Assembly (NCBI GenBank): GCA_000238975.1
Contig: CP002295.1
Span: 62,001 to 126,000 of the forward strand
Length of the DNA: 64,000 nucleotides
Direction: 5' to 3'
Source: Serratia symbiotica str. 'Cinara cedri'
GTDB taxonomy: Bacteria; Pseudomonadota; Gammaproteobacteria; Enterobacterales; Enterobacteriaceae
A model generated the notes under the pieces. That model was not told where the DNA came from and searched no databases. It saw only the letters and a program-made list of their open reading frames with translations. Of the stretch, positions 1 through 9,374 are shown piece after piece. Position 1 is the stretch's first letter; each line of letters opens with the position of its first letter. Position numbers and translations under genes: made by a program.

Positions 1-415
1 CAGATATGACAGCTAATGGAATGCTATCTCCTAGAGCTTCCCGTGCTACATCTTGAAGTAACCGACCGGTTTTTGCTTCAAGTCCTTTAGTTGCCCATAT
101 GATACGCGCATCTGACCTTAGATATGGCTTTAATTTATATAGTACATCACCGAATACATAGCTTGGGACCACCACTAATACGTCACGGCTCATTGCGAGA
201 GCTCGTTGCAAATTATCTTCAAGTAATAATAAATCAGGGAATGGCACGCCAGGTAGAAAGTTTGGGTTACAACGATGTTGTTGTAATTTTTGAATTTGCG
301 CTGGATTATGGCCCCATAGTATAACACGATGGCCATTACGTGACAAGGTCATAGCTAATGCTGTACCGTAAAAACCAGCACCAATAATGACCATGGAAAC
401 ATGGGTACTATTCAT
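1..415 (-). CDS. gpsA: Glycerol-3-phosphate dehydrogenase [NAD(P)+], N-terminal part, cut by window edge
   Basis: Makes sn-glycerol 3-phosphate from dihydroxyacetone phosphate in the cytoplasm, the first step of phospholipid synthesis. The first 138 codons are present; the rest lies beyond base 1. The N-terminal Rossmann motif reads [13 protein letters not shown] (GxGxxG type), followed by the family blocks VVVPSYVFG and [20 protein letters not shown], nearly identical to E. coli GpsA as I recall it. The ATG at 413-415 overlaps the secB stop codon by one base (TGATG), the same coupling as in E. coli secB-gpsA, so translation of the two is probably linked. No stop occurs in the visible part. 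Confidence 0.96.
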   Translation of the reverse strand, partial: MNSTHVSMVIIGAGFYGTALAMTLSRNGHRVILWGHNPAQIQKLQQHRCNPNFLPGVPFPDLLLLEDNLQRALAMSRDVLVVVPSYVFGDVLYKLKPYLRSDARIIWATKGLEAKTGRLLQDVAREALGDSIPLAVIS

Positions 416-888
416 CAGATATCCTGATGTAATACAGCACTCTTGTCTTCTTCCTCTCGTTGCATATATCTTATAAACAACGCATCAAAATTGACTGGCG
501 CTAGAATTATTTGTGGAAACGTGCCACGTGAAACTAAATTTGTAATACATTCCCGTGCATACGGAAATAGAATATTTGGGCAGTATACTTCTAAGCAATG
601 TGCTAGTTGAGTACCTGTAATACCAGTAATAGAAAAGATTCCGGCTTGTTGCACTTCACATAGAAAAGCGGTTTCTTTACTTAAATTAGCGGTGATGGTT
701 ATATGTAATGCTACTTCATAAACGTTATTAGTTAGTTCATTAGAGGTAGTTTTTATATCAATCTTTACTTCTGGGTGCCATACTTGTTGGAAAATTTCAG
801 GCGTTTTTGGTGCCTCAAAGGAGATATCTTTAGTATAGATTCGTTGAATCTGAAAAGTCATCTCTGTGTTATTTTGTTGTTCTAACAT
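415..888 (-). CDS. secB: Protein-export chaperone SecB
   Basis: Tetrameric cytosolic chaperone that keeps preproteins unfolded and hands them to SecA. The 157 residues match E. coli SecB (155) almost end to end: [20 protein letters not shown] at the N terminus, GIFSITGI and [14 protein letters not shown] in the core, and a short acidic tail. The upstream grxC is a pseudogene, so the ancestral yibN-grxC-secB-gpsA operon is now interrupted but co-oriented. The start has only a weak purine stretch upstream. Family assignment is certain. Confidence 0.97.
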   Translation of the reverse strand: MLEQQNNTEMTFQIQRIYTKDISFEAPKTPEIFQQVWHPEVKIDIKTTSNELTNNVYEVALHITITANLSKETAFLCEVQQAGIFSITGITGTQLAHCLEVYCPNILFPYARECITNLVSRGTFPQIILAPVNFDALFIRYMQREEEDKSAVLHQDI

Positions 889-946
889 ATATATAATATC
901 TCTAATTAAATATACTTGATTAATACCTGATAATAATCGCTTCTAT

Positions 947-1196
947 TTTAAGCAATAAGTCAAGGTAACAACAAGTATCAAGTGCATATAAATCATCACA
1001 ACCTCCTATTTAGTTTTTATGAATGAAAATTTGTGGAGCGGTATTTTTTTTTGCTACGCTTAATTATTTCTTTGTATTTTGAGCAATCTACGTAAATTAC
1101 GATCTCGTTAAATTTAACGCTTTTATTTACTAGTAAAATTTTGACACTTTTACAGAATAGATAGGTTGCTATGGTGTAGATATCAATATAAAGCAT
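947..1196 (-). pseudogene. grxC: Decayed glutaredoxin 3
   Basis: Lies between yibN and secB exactly where E. coli has grxC. Reading the minus strand from an ATG at 1194-1196 gives an alignable GrxC over its whole length. The block IGGCDDLYALD is identical to E. coli as I recall it, preceded by APQIFI and followed by LLLK. Lesions: the redox motif CPYC reads YLFC (first cysteine lost); one extra A in a run of nine A (T run 1044-1052 on plus) shifts the frame before TAPQIF; a TAA at 1010-1012 replaces the residue before IGGC. Three independent hits make function very unlikely. Confidence 0.9.
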
Positions 1197-1235
1197 AGAT
1201 TGCTACCTTTATTTTAAGAAATTATTTCTTGTGCA

Positions 1236-1667
1236 CTATTTGCGTACTAATGGTAGATTGTCACGATTCCAACCGGTAATTCCTTCTTCTAAAATTACAA
1301 CATAACTAAAACCGGCTTTATTAAGAATTGCTGCAGGTTCTCGTGAATTAGTGCCGTTAGCGCACACTACAATAATAGGCTGTGTTTTATGCTTTGCTAA
1401 ACCTCCCAGGTTGCTATTCTTAATTTCATTTACAGTTAAGTTGATAGCATTAGTAATGTGACCAGTGGAGAAGTCATTGCGGCTGCGAGTATCAATTATT
1501 TTTCCGTTTTTTTGATTAATGAGACGTATAGCTTCATTGTGAGATATCTTTTTAATGTTAGAAAAATAATTATTGAAGGTTATGGTGATGATTGCAAATA
1601 ATAGAGCAGCCCAAGTTAAACATAGTACTGGGTAATTTTTAATAAATGGTATAATTTCCTGTATCAT
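1236..1667 (-). CDS. yibN: Membrane-anchored rhodanese-like protein YibN
   Basis: A rhodanese-fold protein of 143 residues, the same length as E. coli YibN. Residues ~13-32 form one hydrophobic membrane anchor; the rhodanese domain follows, with the DTRSRNDFSTGHI entry motif and an active-site loop IIVVCANGTNSRE in which Cys102 sits at the canonical sulfur-carrying position. The E. coli protein, as I recall it, has Asp there, so this copy may be catalytically more complete. Its exact role is not established; work on E. coli suggests contact with membrane insertion machinery. It ends the grxC-secB-gpsA side of the block and faces the decayed gpmI region. Confidence 0.92.
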   Translation of the reverse strand: MIQEIIPFIKNYPVLCLTWAALLFAIITITFNNYFSNIKKISHNEAIRLINQKNGKIIDTRSRNDFSTGHITNAINLTVNEIKNSNLGGLAKHKTQPIIVVCANGTNSREPAAILNKAGFSYVVILEEGITGWNRDNLPLVRK

Positions 1668-1863
1668 AGAGTAGGAACCTTATGTTATTTTCTTCGTAAG
1701 AAAAGGTTAAGATACTTCAGTATACCGATCGATTATAACAAATGCAGCTAATAAGCAAACGCTGATATATAAACTATAGCTTACATTAAGTAATGTAGAT
1801 AATTAGAGTACAAAATATATGTAGTTTATTATAATTTTCATATCCTCAAGGAGAATTTTAAGT

Positions 1864-1990
1864 ATCATAAATTATACAATTAATAGGTGGGCAAATTTTA
1901 TAGATACGGCTAGTGAGTAGCAGGTTGATCATGAATGATCTCCTGATCGATCAAGGAAAATATATATTTCATAGCATGAATATTTATTCA
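1864..1990 (+). pseudogene. gpmI: Probable remnant of phosphoglycerate mutase gpmI (N-terminal region)
   Basis: E. coli has gpmI divergent from yibN. One reading frame from 1888 gives WAN, then fifteen codons later PDR, then H and L at the correct spacing, matching the GpmI stretch from LWANRPHT to LPDRQMGNSEVGHVNL without gaps. Stops replace codons that could be glycine or alanine. The identity is low and only ~35 codons are covered, so this rests largely on position and spacing. No other part of gpmI was recognised. Confidence 0.4.
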
Positions 1991-2849
1991 AAATAAAATA
2001 TAGGAAAATTAATTGCTATCTAAAGTCTATATGCCTAGCTAGTAGAGAGGATAAAGTTTGTGTTAGCAACTGTTGTTGATTTTTTTTATTTTTATTTTAA
2101 ATATACTTTTTTAGTATATAAATCCTAGATTAAAGTTATTTATTAAATTATCGTAATATATAAGCATGTGACTAAATGATAGCAGCAATAGGAAAATGAT
2201 TTTAAGAAAAATATTTTAAAAGTAATTAAATAGCAAGAAAATAATTATTTAGATAAGCTTATTAATGAGTAATAAATATTACATGTTTAGTTAGCTATCA
2301 TAAATATATTTATATCTTATAATGTTAGACCGCATTAAACAAAAATAGTAATATATTAATTATCATATATTAGATAAATATTTTTTCTGTATTGTATTGG
2401 TGCAGTATATATTTTAGTCATTTATTATTAACTTAAATTAAGTTAATAGATCTTAGTTTGTTTAATGATTTAAATGTAATTATGTAATACTAGTTATTTA
2501 AATTAAGTAAGTTAGTAAAATATTTGGGTATTGGAATAAATTGAGAATGCATTAATGAAGTAAAGGATAGTGGTGTTAGAAAATAAAATTAGCATAAATG
2601 CTATAAGCAGCATTATAAATATAGCAATAAAATCTAATATTAGCGATTAGGTAGCGCTAGTAAGAGTTTATTAATAGTGTTCTTTGTAGAAGAGCGTCAG
2701 TAATTAGTGCATTTGCATAATAAAATTGTATTTAGTTAATTTAATTTTGTGCTTGTATGTAATATGAAGCGTATAAAATTATTAAAGTGTATAAATAATG
2801 GCTAAAAAGATAGGTATGTTAGATTAGATAATCTATATCTATTACTATT

Positions 2850-3170
2850 GTGTAGACTGGCGTCCTTGGTATTTTAATAGATTAGGAGATATGCTTTATA
2901 CAGAGAATTTATTATCTCTCTTAGATTCATGGAGTGATTATAAGTCAAATTATACTGGAGAGTTAAAATATTTTTAATAAAGCAGGCAATGAAGTGACAG
3001 TTACTGTTGATGATTGATTTTTGTCGCTGTATAGCTAGATAGCAATAGTTGGTGATAGTTATCAAATAGAGAGAATTACGAGCTTTATTTGTCGACTACC
3101 AGAACCTACTGGTGCATTTGTATGTAGGTACACCATTGGTTATTTAATCATGTTAATGGGTACTACTATC
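2850..3170 (+). pseudogene. Possible remnant of murein hydrolase activator envC (C-terminal end)
   Basis: Sits between the gpmI and yibQ remnants, where E. coli has envC. Around 3045-3160 a frame reads IVGDSYQ then SFICR and TGAFV, which can be laid on the end of EnvC (LVGSSGGQ, SLYFEIRR, GQAV). The match is partial and requires gaps, so it is a weak call supported mainly by order. Confidence 0.22.
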
Positions 3171-3332
3171 TATAGTTTGGGGTACATTTTGCTCTATTTT
3201 AAAGCTTAAAATAAAGGGTAAGTTATTTAATATATTGTTTTTACTGGTATAATAAATTTAAGGTATTTAAAAATCCATATTACAGTATTAATTAACTACT
3301 AGTTATAGTTTTATAGTATATAAGTTGAACAA

Positions 3333-3985
3333 TTATTTATTGTTATTGATGATGTTTGTTAATTATTCCCTTAGGGAAAATGCGATATTACATATGTCAG
3401 TTGTCAGCTAAGTATCTATATTGGCTCATGCACTATCTTTAGCTAATGGGAATACTTTCTGATAATCAAAGCCGTAAGATATGAATCTATTTTGATATCT
3501 TTGTTTAGCAAATAGCTCCTGAATAGGACACATTATAATCTAATATCAAGAGTCAAGACATCTACGTATCATACGTCATGCAGTAAATAATGTACTCTGT
3601 GCAGTAGTAATTAATAATTACATCGGTAGTGCTATGATTTTAAGTTTATTAGGAAAGCAGAAAGTTATGAGCGTACTTGCAGGTCATCAAATATATTTTC
3701 TTGATAGCTTTATAATTAGCAATAGCTAGTAGGTATATTGTACAGTAATAGGCGCTGGTGTTCAGGTGATCGAATGTAGGGTTTTTCTTTACGATGCCGC
3801 AGAAAAGGTTAATATTTTGTTGTAAGCTGAATTATGCAATTATATTGGGGCATCGTAATTGTTTTGTTATTGCTATTGGATATTCTTGCCCATTAGTAAT
3901 GAAATTATTGTAGCAAATTCTTTTTGCGTTACTGGCAGATATTAGCTTAGCTTAGTTAAGTAAATCTCATTATTAAGTGTATAGT
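3333..3985 (+). pseudogene. yibQ: Decayed YibQ (divergent polysaccharide deacetylase family)
   Basis: Translation yields a chain of YibQ blocks in the correct order, with frame changes and stops between them. LFIVIDDV matches the first catalytic-fold strand. RIIRHAVNNVLCAVVINNYI runs into GSAM, then KQKVMSVLAGHQIYFLDS, then GAGVQVIECRVFLYD, then VIAIGYSCP and ADISLA. Several blocks are more than half identical to E. coli YibQ as I recall it. Stops replace glutamine and lysine codons. The position between yibN and rfaD agrees with E. coli order. Boundaries are approximate. Confidence 0.85.
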
Positions 3986-4426
3986 ATTATAATAGTCACG
4001 TGCAGCTACGAGCTCAAATATAGCATAAGTGGTCTATTGGCAAGGTAAGGTAAAAGTATGTATATAAAGTTCAGTCTAATAATTGCGTCACTACTATGAT
4101 GTATGTACAATGTTTGTTCTAAAACGGTATTACCTCCAAGATATATAAGATTTTATAGTCTGATTGGATATATAGGTTAGGGTATATTAAAAGTCTAAAA
4201 TAATAAAATTTTTATACTTTTTAGGTATAAAAATCTTGTCAGGGTAATATACCTAAAGGGTTATTTTTTAGATAACTAGGATATAATTATCTGCTAAATT
4301 AATTGGCATGATAGTTAATTCACAGCTATTCTATTATTTATAGCAGAATTGTAAAATATTATTATGGGTTGCAATAATTAAATATAGGGCATACTTTAAA
4401 TCAGGAAGATAAATAGGAGCTATTAA
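3986..4426. other. Noncoding spacer upstream of rfaD with one hairpin
   Basis: No open frame and no recognisable gene remnant. It includes a 10-bp perfect stem (4208-4217 with 4225-4234, 7-nt loop) about 190 bases upstream of rfaD. This could be the terminator of a lost gene or part of the rfaD leader. The rfaD promoter must lie here but I cannot pick it out against the AT-rich background. Confidence 0.4.
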
Positions 4427-5356
4427 ATGATTATTGTTACTGGTGGTGCTGGTATGATTGGCAGTAATATTATTAATGAGCTAAACAAAAAAGGATATCG
4501 TGATATTTTAGTAGTAGATAACTTAAAAAATGGCACGAAGTTTACTAATCTAGTTGATCTTAATATTGCCGATTATATAGATAAAGAAGATTTTATTTCT
4601 AGCATTATGGCAGGGGATGATCTCGGTGATATAGAGGTAATATTTCACCAGGGAGCCTGCTCTTCTTCTGTCGAGTGGGACGGAAAATATATGCTAAATA
4701 ATAACTATAAGTATTCAAAAGATATTTTGCATTACTGTTTAGAGCGCCAGATACCATTTCTATATGCATCTTCTGCTGCTATTTATGGTAACCATAAACA
4801 ATGTCTTGAAGAGAGTAAATATGAAGAGCCGTTAAATGTTTACGGGTATTCTAAGTTACTGTTTGATAATTACGTACGTACAATCCTACCAGAGGCTGAC
4901 TCGCTAATCTGTGGCCTCCGTTATTTTAATGTCTATGGCCCGCGTGAAGGTCATAAAGGCAGTATGGCAAGTGTTTTTTTTCACTTGAATAACCAGATAA
5001 AATGTAATGAAAACCCAAAACTATTCATTGGCAGTAAAAACTTTAAGCGTGACTTTGTTTATGTGAGCGATGTCGTATCTGTTAATCTCTGGTTCTGGGG
5101 AAACGGTACGTCAGGTATTTTTAACTGTGGTACTGGACATGTAGAAAGTTTTCAGATGGTAGCGGATAAAGTTATAGATTTTCATCAAAAAGGTACAGTA
5201 AAATATATTGAGTTTCCGCAAAAGCTAAATGGCCGTTATCAAATACATACTCAAGCTAATCTTACTAAGCTACGCGCTGCAGGATATAGTGCGTCGTTTA
5301 AAACAGTTACTGAAGGGGTAAAAGAGTACATGGATTGGTTAAACTCAAACTCATAA
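4427..5356 (+). CDS. rfaD: ADP-L-glycero-D-manno-heptose 6-epimerase
   Basis: Also called hldD. Converts ADP-D,D-heptose to ADP-L,D-heptose, the donor used by RfaF and RfaC downstream, so the operon contains both donor finishing and transfer. The 309 residues match E. coli (310). Visible features are the NADP-binding GGAGMIGSN at residues 6-14, Ser116 in ASSAA, and the YxxxK pair Tyr139/Lys143 in NVYGYSK. An AGGAG sequence lies 8 bases before the ATG. It is the first gene of a five-gene plus-strand run, and the stop lies 11 bases before rfaF. Keeping it implies that a heptose-containing LPS core is still made. Confidence 0.97.
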   Translation: MIIVTGGAGMIGSNIINELNKKGYRDILVVDNLKNGTKFTNLVDLNIADYIDKEDFISSIMAGDDLGDIEVIFHQGACSSSVEWDGKYMLNNNYKYSKDILHYCLERQIPFLYASSAAIYGNHKQCLEESKYEEPLNVYGYSKLLFDNYVRTILPEADSLICGLRYFNVYGPREGHKGSMASVFFHLNNQIKCNENPKLFIGSKNFKRDFVYVSDVVSVNLWFWGNGTSGIFNCGTGHVESFQMVADKVIDFHQKGTVKYIEFPQKLNGRYQIHTQANLTKLRAAGYSASFKTVTEGVKEYMDWLNSNS

Positions 5357-5367
5357 GTTAAAATAAG

Positions 5368-6417
5368 ATGAAAATACTTGTTATTGGTCCCTCATGGGTG
5401 GGCGATATGATGATGTCGCAGAGTCTCTATCGCACCTTAAAGGTCGAGTATTCCTCATCTGTAGAAATAGATGTTATAGCACCAGCTTGGTGTTATTCAT
5501 TGCTTAAATGTATGCCAGAAGTTCATCAAGCGTTACTTATGCCGCTAAGTCATGGTGCTTTGGATCTTAGAGAGCGCTTGCGTATTGGTTATGCGCTACG
5601 CGCTAATCAATATGATTATGCTTATGTGTTGCCCAATTCGTTTAAATCTGCATTAGTGCCATTTTTTGCTAATATACCAAAGCGTATTGGTTGGTGTGGT
5701 GAAATACGTTATGGTCTTATTAATGATTTACGTTTACTTAATAAAGCAGCTTTCCCGTTGATGATACAACGTTACATAGCATTAGCTTATGATAAAGGGC
5801 GTATTCAATGTGCCGATGATTTGCCTCAGCCGTTGTTATGGCCATACCTTCAGGTAAGCAAAGAAGATATGACTATGACCGCTATTATGTTTCATCTGGA
5901 TAATTATAAGTCAATGATTGGTTTTTGTCCAGGAGCAGAGTTTGGCCACGCAAAACGTTGGCCACACTATCACTATATTACATTAGCGCAGGCGTTAATT
6001 TCTCAAGGTTATCAAATTTTACTATTAGGTTCAGTAAAAGATTATGCATTAAGTGAGCAAATTCGTACAGGATTACCAGAAGGTATTCGTGATGATTGCA
6101 TTAATCTAGCTGGGAGAACCCAGATAAATCAGATAGTTATATTAATATCTTTATGTCAAGCAATAGTTAGCAATGATTCCGGTTTAATGCACATTGCTGC
6201 TGCCTTAAGTACACCACTAATAGCTCTATATGGCCCTAGTAGTCCAAATTTTACGCCACCATTATCCTATAATGCTACAGTGATTCGTTTAATTAGTGGC
6301 TACTATAAGATGCGTAAAGGAAGATCTGCTGAGGGTTATCATCAAAGCCTTATTGATATTCATCCTCGGCAAGTATTGAAGGCATTGAGATCGTTACTGA
6401 TCGTGAATGAGAAATAG
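5368..6417 (+). CDS. rfaF: ADP-heptose:LPS heptosyltransferase II
   Basis: Also called waaF. Adds the second heptose to the LPS inner core on the cytoplasmic face of the inner membrane. A GT9-family GT-B enzyme of 349 residues (E. coli 348). The N terminus KILVIGPSWVGDMMMSQSLY carries the conserved Asp13. The C-terminal donor site includes GFCPGAEFG, AKRWPHYHY, and NDSGLMHIAAAL before LYGPSSPNFTPPL. The gene is tightly packed between rfaD (11-base gap) and rfaC (2-base gap), so it is almost certainly co-transcribed. Confidence 0.97.
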   Translation: MKILVIGPSWVGDMMMSQSLYRTLKVEYSSSVEIDVIAPAWCYSLLKCMPEVHQALLMPLSHGALDLRERLRIGYALRANQYDYAYVLPNSFKSALVPFFANIPKRIGWCGEIRYGLINDLRLLNKAAFPLMIQRYIALAYDKGRIQCADDLPQPLLWPYLQVSKEDMTMTAIMFHLDNYKSMIGFCPGAEFGHAKRWPHYHYITLAQALISQGYQILLLGSVKDYALSEQIRTGLPEGIRDDCINLAGRTQINQIVILISLCQAIVSNDSGLMHIAAALSTPLIALYGPSSPNFTPPLSYNATVIRLISGYYKMRKGRSAEGYHQSLIDIHPRQVLKALRSLLIVNEK

Positions 6418-6419
6418 TT

Positions 6420-7376
6420 ATGCAAGTATTAATTGTTAAAACTTCTTCGATGGGGGATATACTTCATACGCTTCCTGCTCTCACTGATGCTATGCTAACT
6501 ATTCCTGGTGTCCGCTTTGATTGGGTAGTAGAGGAAGATTTTTGCCAAATACCTACCTGGCATCCGGCTGTTGATCGTGTAATTCCAGTAGCTATCCGTC
6601 GTTGGCGTAAACACTGGTTTAGTCGTGTTACTAGACGGCAGCGTCGTGACTTTAAATTCACTGTACAGCAACGTAGCTATGACGCAGTGATTGATGCACA
6701 AGGGCTCATTAAAAGCGCAGCCTTGATTACTTGTCTTGCTAAAGGTAACAAACATGGCCCGTGTTGGAAGACTGCGCGTGAACCCTTTGCCTCTTTGTTC
6801 TATAATCATCGATATACAATCAGCAGGCAGCAGCATGCAGTAGAATGTACACGTCAACTATTTGCTAAAATATTAGGTTATAACAAGCCAATTGAATATG
6901 GTGATTATGCTATCGCTAAGCGATTTATTGGTCACTTATTACCTAATTTAGAGCAGTATTTGATATTTTTGCATGCAACAACACGTAAAGATAAACACTG
7001 GCCAGAACAAAACTGGCGTCATTTAATCAGGTTAGTAACAAATAGTGGGTTGAGAATTAAGTTACCGTGGGGTGTGGAGCATGAGCGTCAGCGTGCATTT
7101 AGGCTTGCAGAAGGTTTTATGCATGTCGATGTATTGCCACATCTTAGCTTACAGCAAATGGCTGAGTTATTAGCCGGCGCTAAGGGCGTAGTTTCAGTAG
7201 ATACGGGGCTTAGTCATCTTGCTGCTGCTCTTAATAAGCCAAATGTAACATTATTTGCTACGACAGATCCCATGCTCATTGGTGGTTATGGGCGTAATCA
7301 GTGTTTTTGTTTGCCATTATTAGGCAAAAAGATGTCAAATATTAGTGTACAGCAAGTTTATGACTTAATACAGTAA
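6420..7376 (+). CDS. rfaC: ADP-heptose:LPS heptosyltransferase I
   Basis: Also called waaC. Adds the first heptose to Kdo2-lipid A. GT9 family, 318 residues. The start MQVLIVKTSSMGDILHTLPA carries Asp13 of the acceptor side. FLHATTRKDKHWPEQNW and VVSVDTGLSHLAAALNKP are donor-binding signatures nearly identical to E. coli. The ATG follows the rfaF stop by 2 bases. A 41-base gap separates it from the next glycosyltransferase gene. Confidence 0.97.
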   Translation: MQVLIVKTSSMGDILHTLPALTDAMLTIPGVRFDWVVEEDFCQIPTWHPAVDRVIPVAIRRWRKHWFSRVTRRQRRDFKFTVQQRSYDAVIDAQGLIKSAALITCLAKGNKHGPCWKTAREPFASLFYNHRYTISRQQHAVECTRQLFAKILGYNKPIEYGDYAIAKRFIGHLLPNLEQYLIFLHATTRKDKHWPEQNWRHLIRLVTNSGLRIKLPWGVEHERQRAFRLAEGFMHVDVLPHLSLQQMAELLAGAKGVVSVDTGLSHLAAALNKPNVTLFATTDPMLIGGYGRNQCFCLPLLGKKMSNISVQQVYDLIQ

Positions 7377-7417
7377 TTATAAATATTGTTAGTTTATTTT
7401 CTTGATTTGGAAGACTA

Positions 7418-8344
7418 ATGATTATAGATAGGAAGATACTTAGCATTATCCTAATAGCGCATAACTGTGAATCTTATTTAGATAAAACACTGGCTACTTT
7501 ACACTGCGCGCTTGGTGGTTTAGATCAAGGTTATGAAATTATTTTAATTAGTGATTCCTCTATAGATCGTACAGTGGAAATATGTCAACAATTTACTAAA
7601 CGACATGCAAATCACACGCTTCTATTTCAGGTTGATTTTTGTAATATTGGTAAAGCTAGAAACTTTGGTGTCCGGCAATGCTCTGGTGATTACGTGACGA
7701 TGGTAGATGGCGATGATTTGCTTTTAGTTAATTCTTTATTTGATGTTATACAGTTTTTAGTAGCCTCACAACCAGAATTACTACTTACTAAACTCAATGA
7801 AGTGCGTAGTAATAACAATTTAGATATATTATGGACGGGATTGCGACCACAGGTATTATCACAGCATCAAGCTATAAAAAAATTTTTAATACATAAAGAC
7901 ATACAGGCTCATTTTATTGGTCAGTTTATTAAACGTGAGCTATTGTTAGCATACCCTTTTCCGCCATTCTACTGTTATGAGGACGCTTATCTTTTCCCTA
8001 CAATATTAAGTCATTGTCAGCATATAGTCTTTTCTTGCAGAAGTCCCTATCTTTATTTTAAGCACAGTAATAGTTTATCAAGTTCTATTCATAGCGAAAA
8101 ATTAAAGTTACTTATTCAGGCGACTGAAGAGATGGAGCGAGTATTGAGTCATAGGTATACTAATCTTATTTCCTGTCATTGGATTAATATATTATTGCGT
8201 TATCATCAAAATATAGATAGTGAACCTATTCTTCAGACGGTAATAAAAAAAATTAAAGCAATAAGTTCAATGTCTTTTTTTTTAGACCCTAATATTCGTT
8301 TAAGTTTTAAGAAAAAATACTTTAAGATAAAAAATGAAAAGTAA
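7418..8344 (+). CDS. Family 2 glycosyltransferase, probable LPS-core enzyme
   Basis: A 308-residue protein with a GT-A fold. Starts ILSIILIAHNCESYLDKTL, then CNIGKARNFG and the metal/nucleotide-sugar site TMVDGDD at residues 95-100. The usual DDGS after the second strand reads ISDSS. The donor and acceptor cannot be told from sequence. Its place directly after rfaC, and translational overlap (11 bases) with a family 8 transferase, suggest that it extends the heptose core. E. coli K-12 has no GT2 enzyme at this position, so it belongs to a different core type. Its 3' half is very AT-rich. Confidence 0.8.
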   Translation: MIIDRKILSIILIAHNCESYLDKTLATLHCALGGLDQGYEIILISDSSIDRTVEICQQFTKRHANHTLLFQVDFCNIGKARNFGVRQCSGDYVTMVDGDDLLLVNSLFDVIQFLVASQPELLLTKLNEVRSNNNLDILWTGLRPQVLSQHQAIKKFLIHKDIQAHFIGQFIKRELLLAYPFPPFYCYEDAYLFPTILSHCQHIVFSCRSPYLYFKHSNSLSSSIHSEKLKLLIQATEEMERVLSHRYTNLISCHWINILLRYHQNIDSEPILQTVIKKIKAISSMSFFLDPNIRLSFKKKYFKIKNEK

Positions 8345-9374
8345 TTTGAAAAGTAATATACTGCAACAAGTACAATATCTTAAGAAGTCAATTAAAAAAA
8401 CTTTATATTCAAATAATCATTATCAAGATAATCAGCAATACTATAATATTGTTTTTGGCGTAGATAGTGATTTTATTCTACATGCTTGCATAACTATCCG
8501 CTCATTAATAGCTCATATTCATGAAGGTCAAGTACATTTTTATTTGATAACTGCTGAAGATATATCTCATATAAAAAATAGTTTACTTTCTATAATTACA
8601 GGCACAATACACATAATTCACGTTTATCATCTTCCCAAAAAACTCTTTACTAGCCTTCCTTCAACTCAACTTTTTAGTAAGGCAATTTATTATCGTCTTC
8701 TTGCCCCATACTTGCTTGAAAATGAAGCTACCATATTATATTTAGATGCTGATATTGTTTGTTTGAATATATTTACTAATTTTTACAATAGTAGATTAGC
8801 TACTACGGATATTGCACTTGTTGTTAGCGAAAAAGAAGATTTAGCGCCAAAATTAGCTTCAAATATTGGTTTGCAGGGTTCAAGATATTTTAATTCAGGG
8901 ATGCTATTAATAAATGTACAACGGTGGTTACAAGAAAATATCAGTGACAAGACAATTTTAATATTAGAATCAGAAGGGCATACATTTAAATATATGGATC
9001 AGGATGCTTTGAATATTACCCTTGAGGGTAAGGTTAAATTTGTTGAAAAAAAATATAATTTAATATTTATGCTTGGTCATCAAGAGATAGATAATAAAAT
9101 TATGCCAGCTACTGATACTGTATTTTTGCACTACGCTGGTGCAGATAAGCCGTGGCAAAAATGGAATAAGCAGGCAGGAGCTATGTTTTATAAAAACATC
9201 TCTGATAGCTTATTATGGCCATTGAATTGCCTAGATGCCCCTAAAAATGATGATCAAGCAAAAAAGATGTATCATTTAATGTTTCGTGAGAAAAAATATC
9301 TTTCCGGAGTGCGCTGGTATTTTTCTTACTTTATGTTGCGCTATAGTAAATTAGGTATTCGTATCTTCAAATAA
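8334..9374 (+). CDS. Family 8 glycosyltransferase (WaaO/WaaI/WaaJ/WaaR-like LPS glycosyltransferase)
   Basis: The 346 residues have the hallmarks of the LPS alpha-glucosyl/galactosyltransferase family. YNIVFGVDSDFILHACITI lies at ~37-55; the DXD metal site is in ILYLDADIVC at ~134-143; RYFNSGMLLINVQRW and MDQDALN follow. The late motif LHYAGADKPW binds the donor. The C-terminal region resembles the small domain typical of this family. The ATG overlaps the end of the GT2 gene by 11 bases, so the two are translationally coupled. Which sugar it moves cannot be read from the sequence. Confidence 0.85.
   Translation: MKSNLKSNILQQVQYLKKSIKKTLYSNNHYQDNQQYYNIVFGVDSDFILHACITIRSLIAHIHEGQVHFYLITAEDISHIKNSLLSIITGTIHIIHVYHLPKKLFTSLPSTQLFSKAIYYRLLAPYLLENEATILYLDADIVCLNIFTNFYNSRLATTDIALVVSEKEDLAPKLASNIGLQGSRYFNSGMLLINVQRWLQENISDKTILILESEGHTFKYMDQDALNITLEGKVKFVEKKYNLIFMLGHQEIDNKIMPATDTVFLHYAGADKPWQKWNKQAGAMFYKNISDSLLWPLNCLDAPKNDDQAKKMYHLMFREKKYLSGVRWYFSYFMLRYSKLGIRIFK

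Noticed and set aside
1044-1052. Rescue of grxC by transcriptional slippage at the nine-base run
   Set aside because: A separate TAA and the lost catalytic cysteine would remain, so slippage would not restore a working glutaredoxin.
2874-3065. 63-codon open frame on minus
   Set aside because: Lies opposite the possible envC remnant and has no motif; treated as chance.
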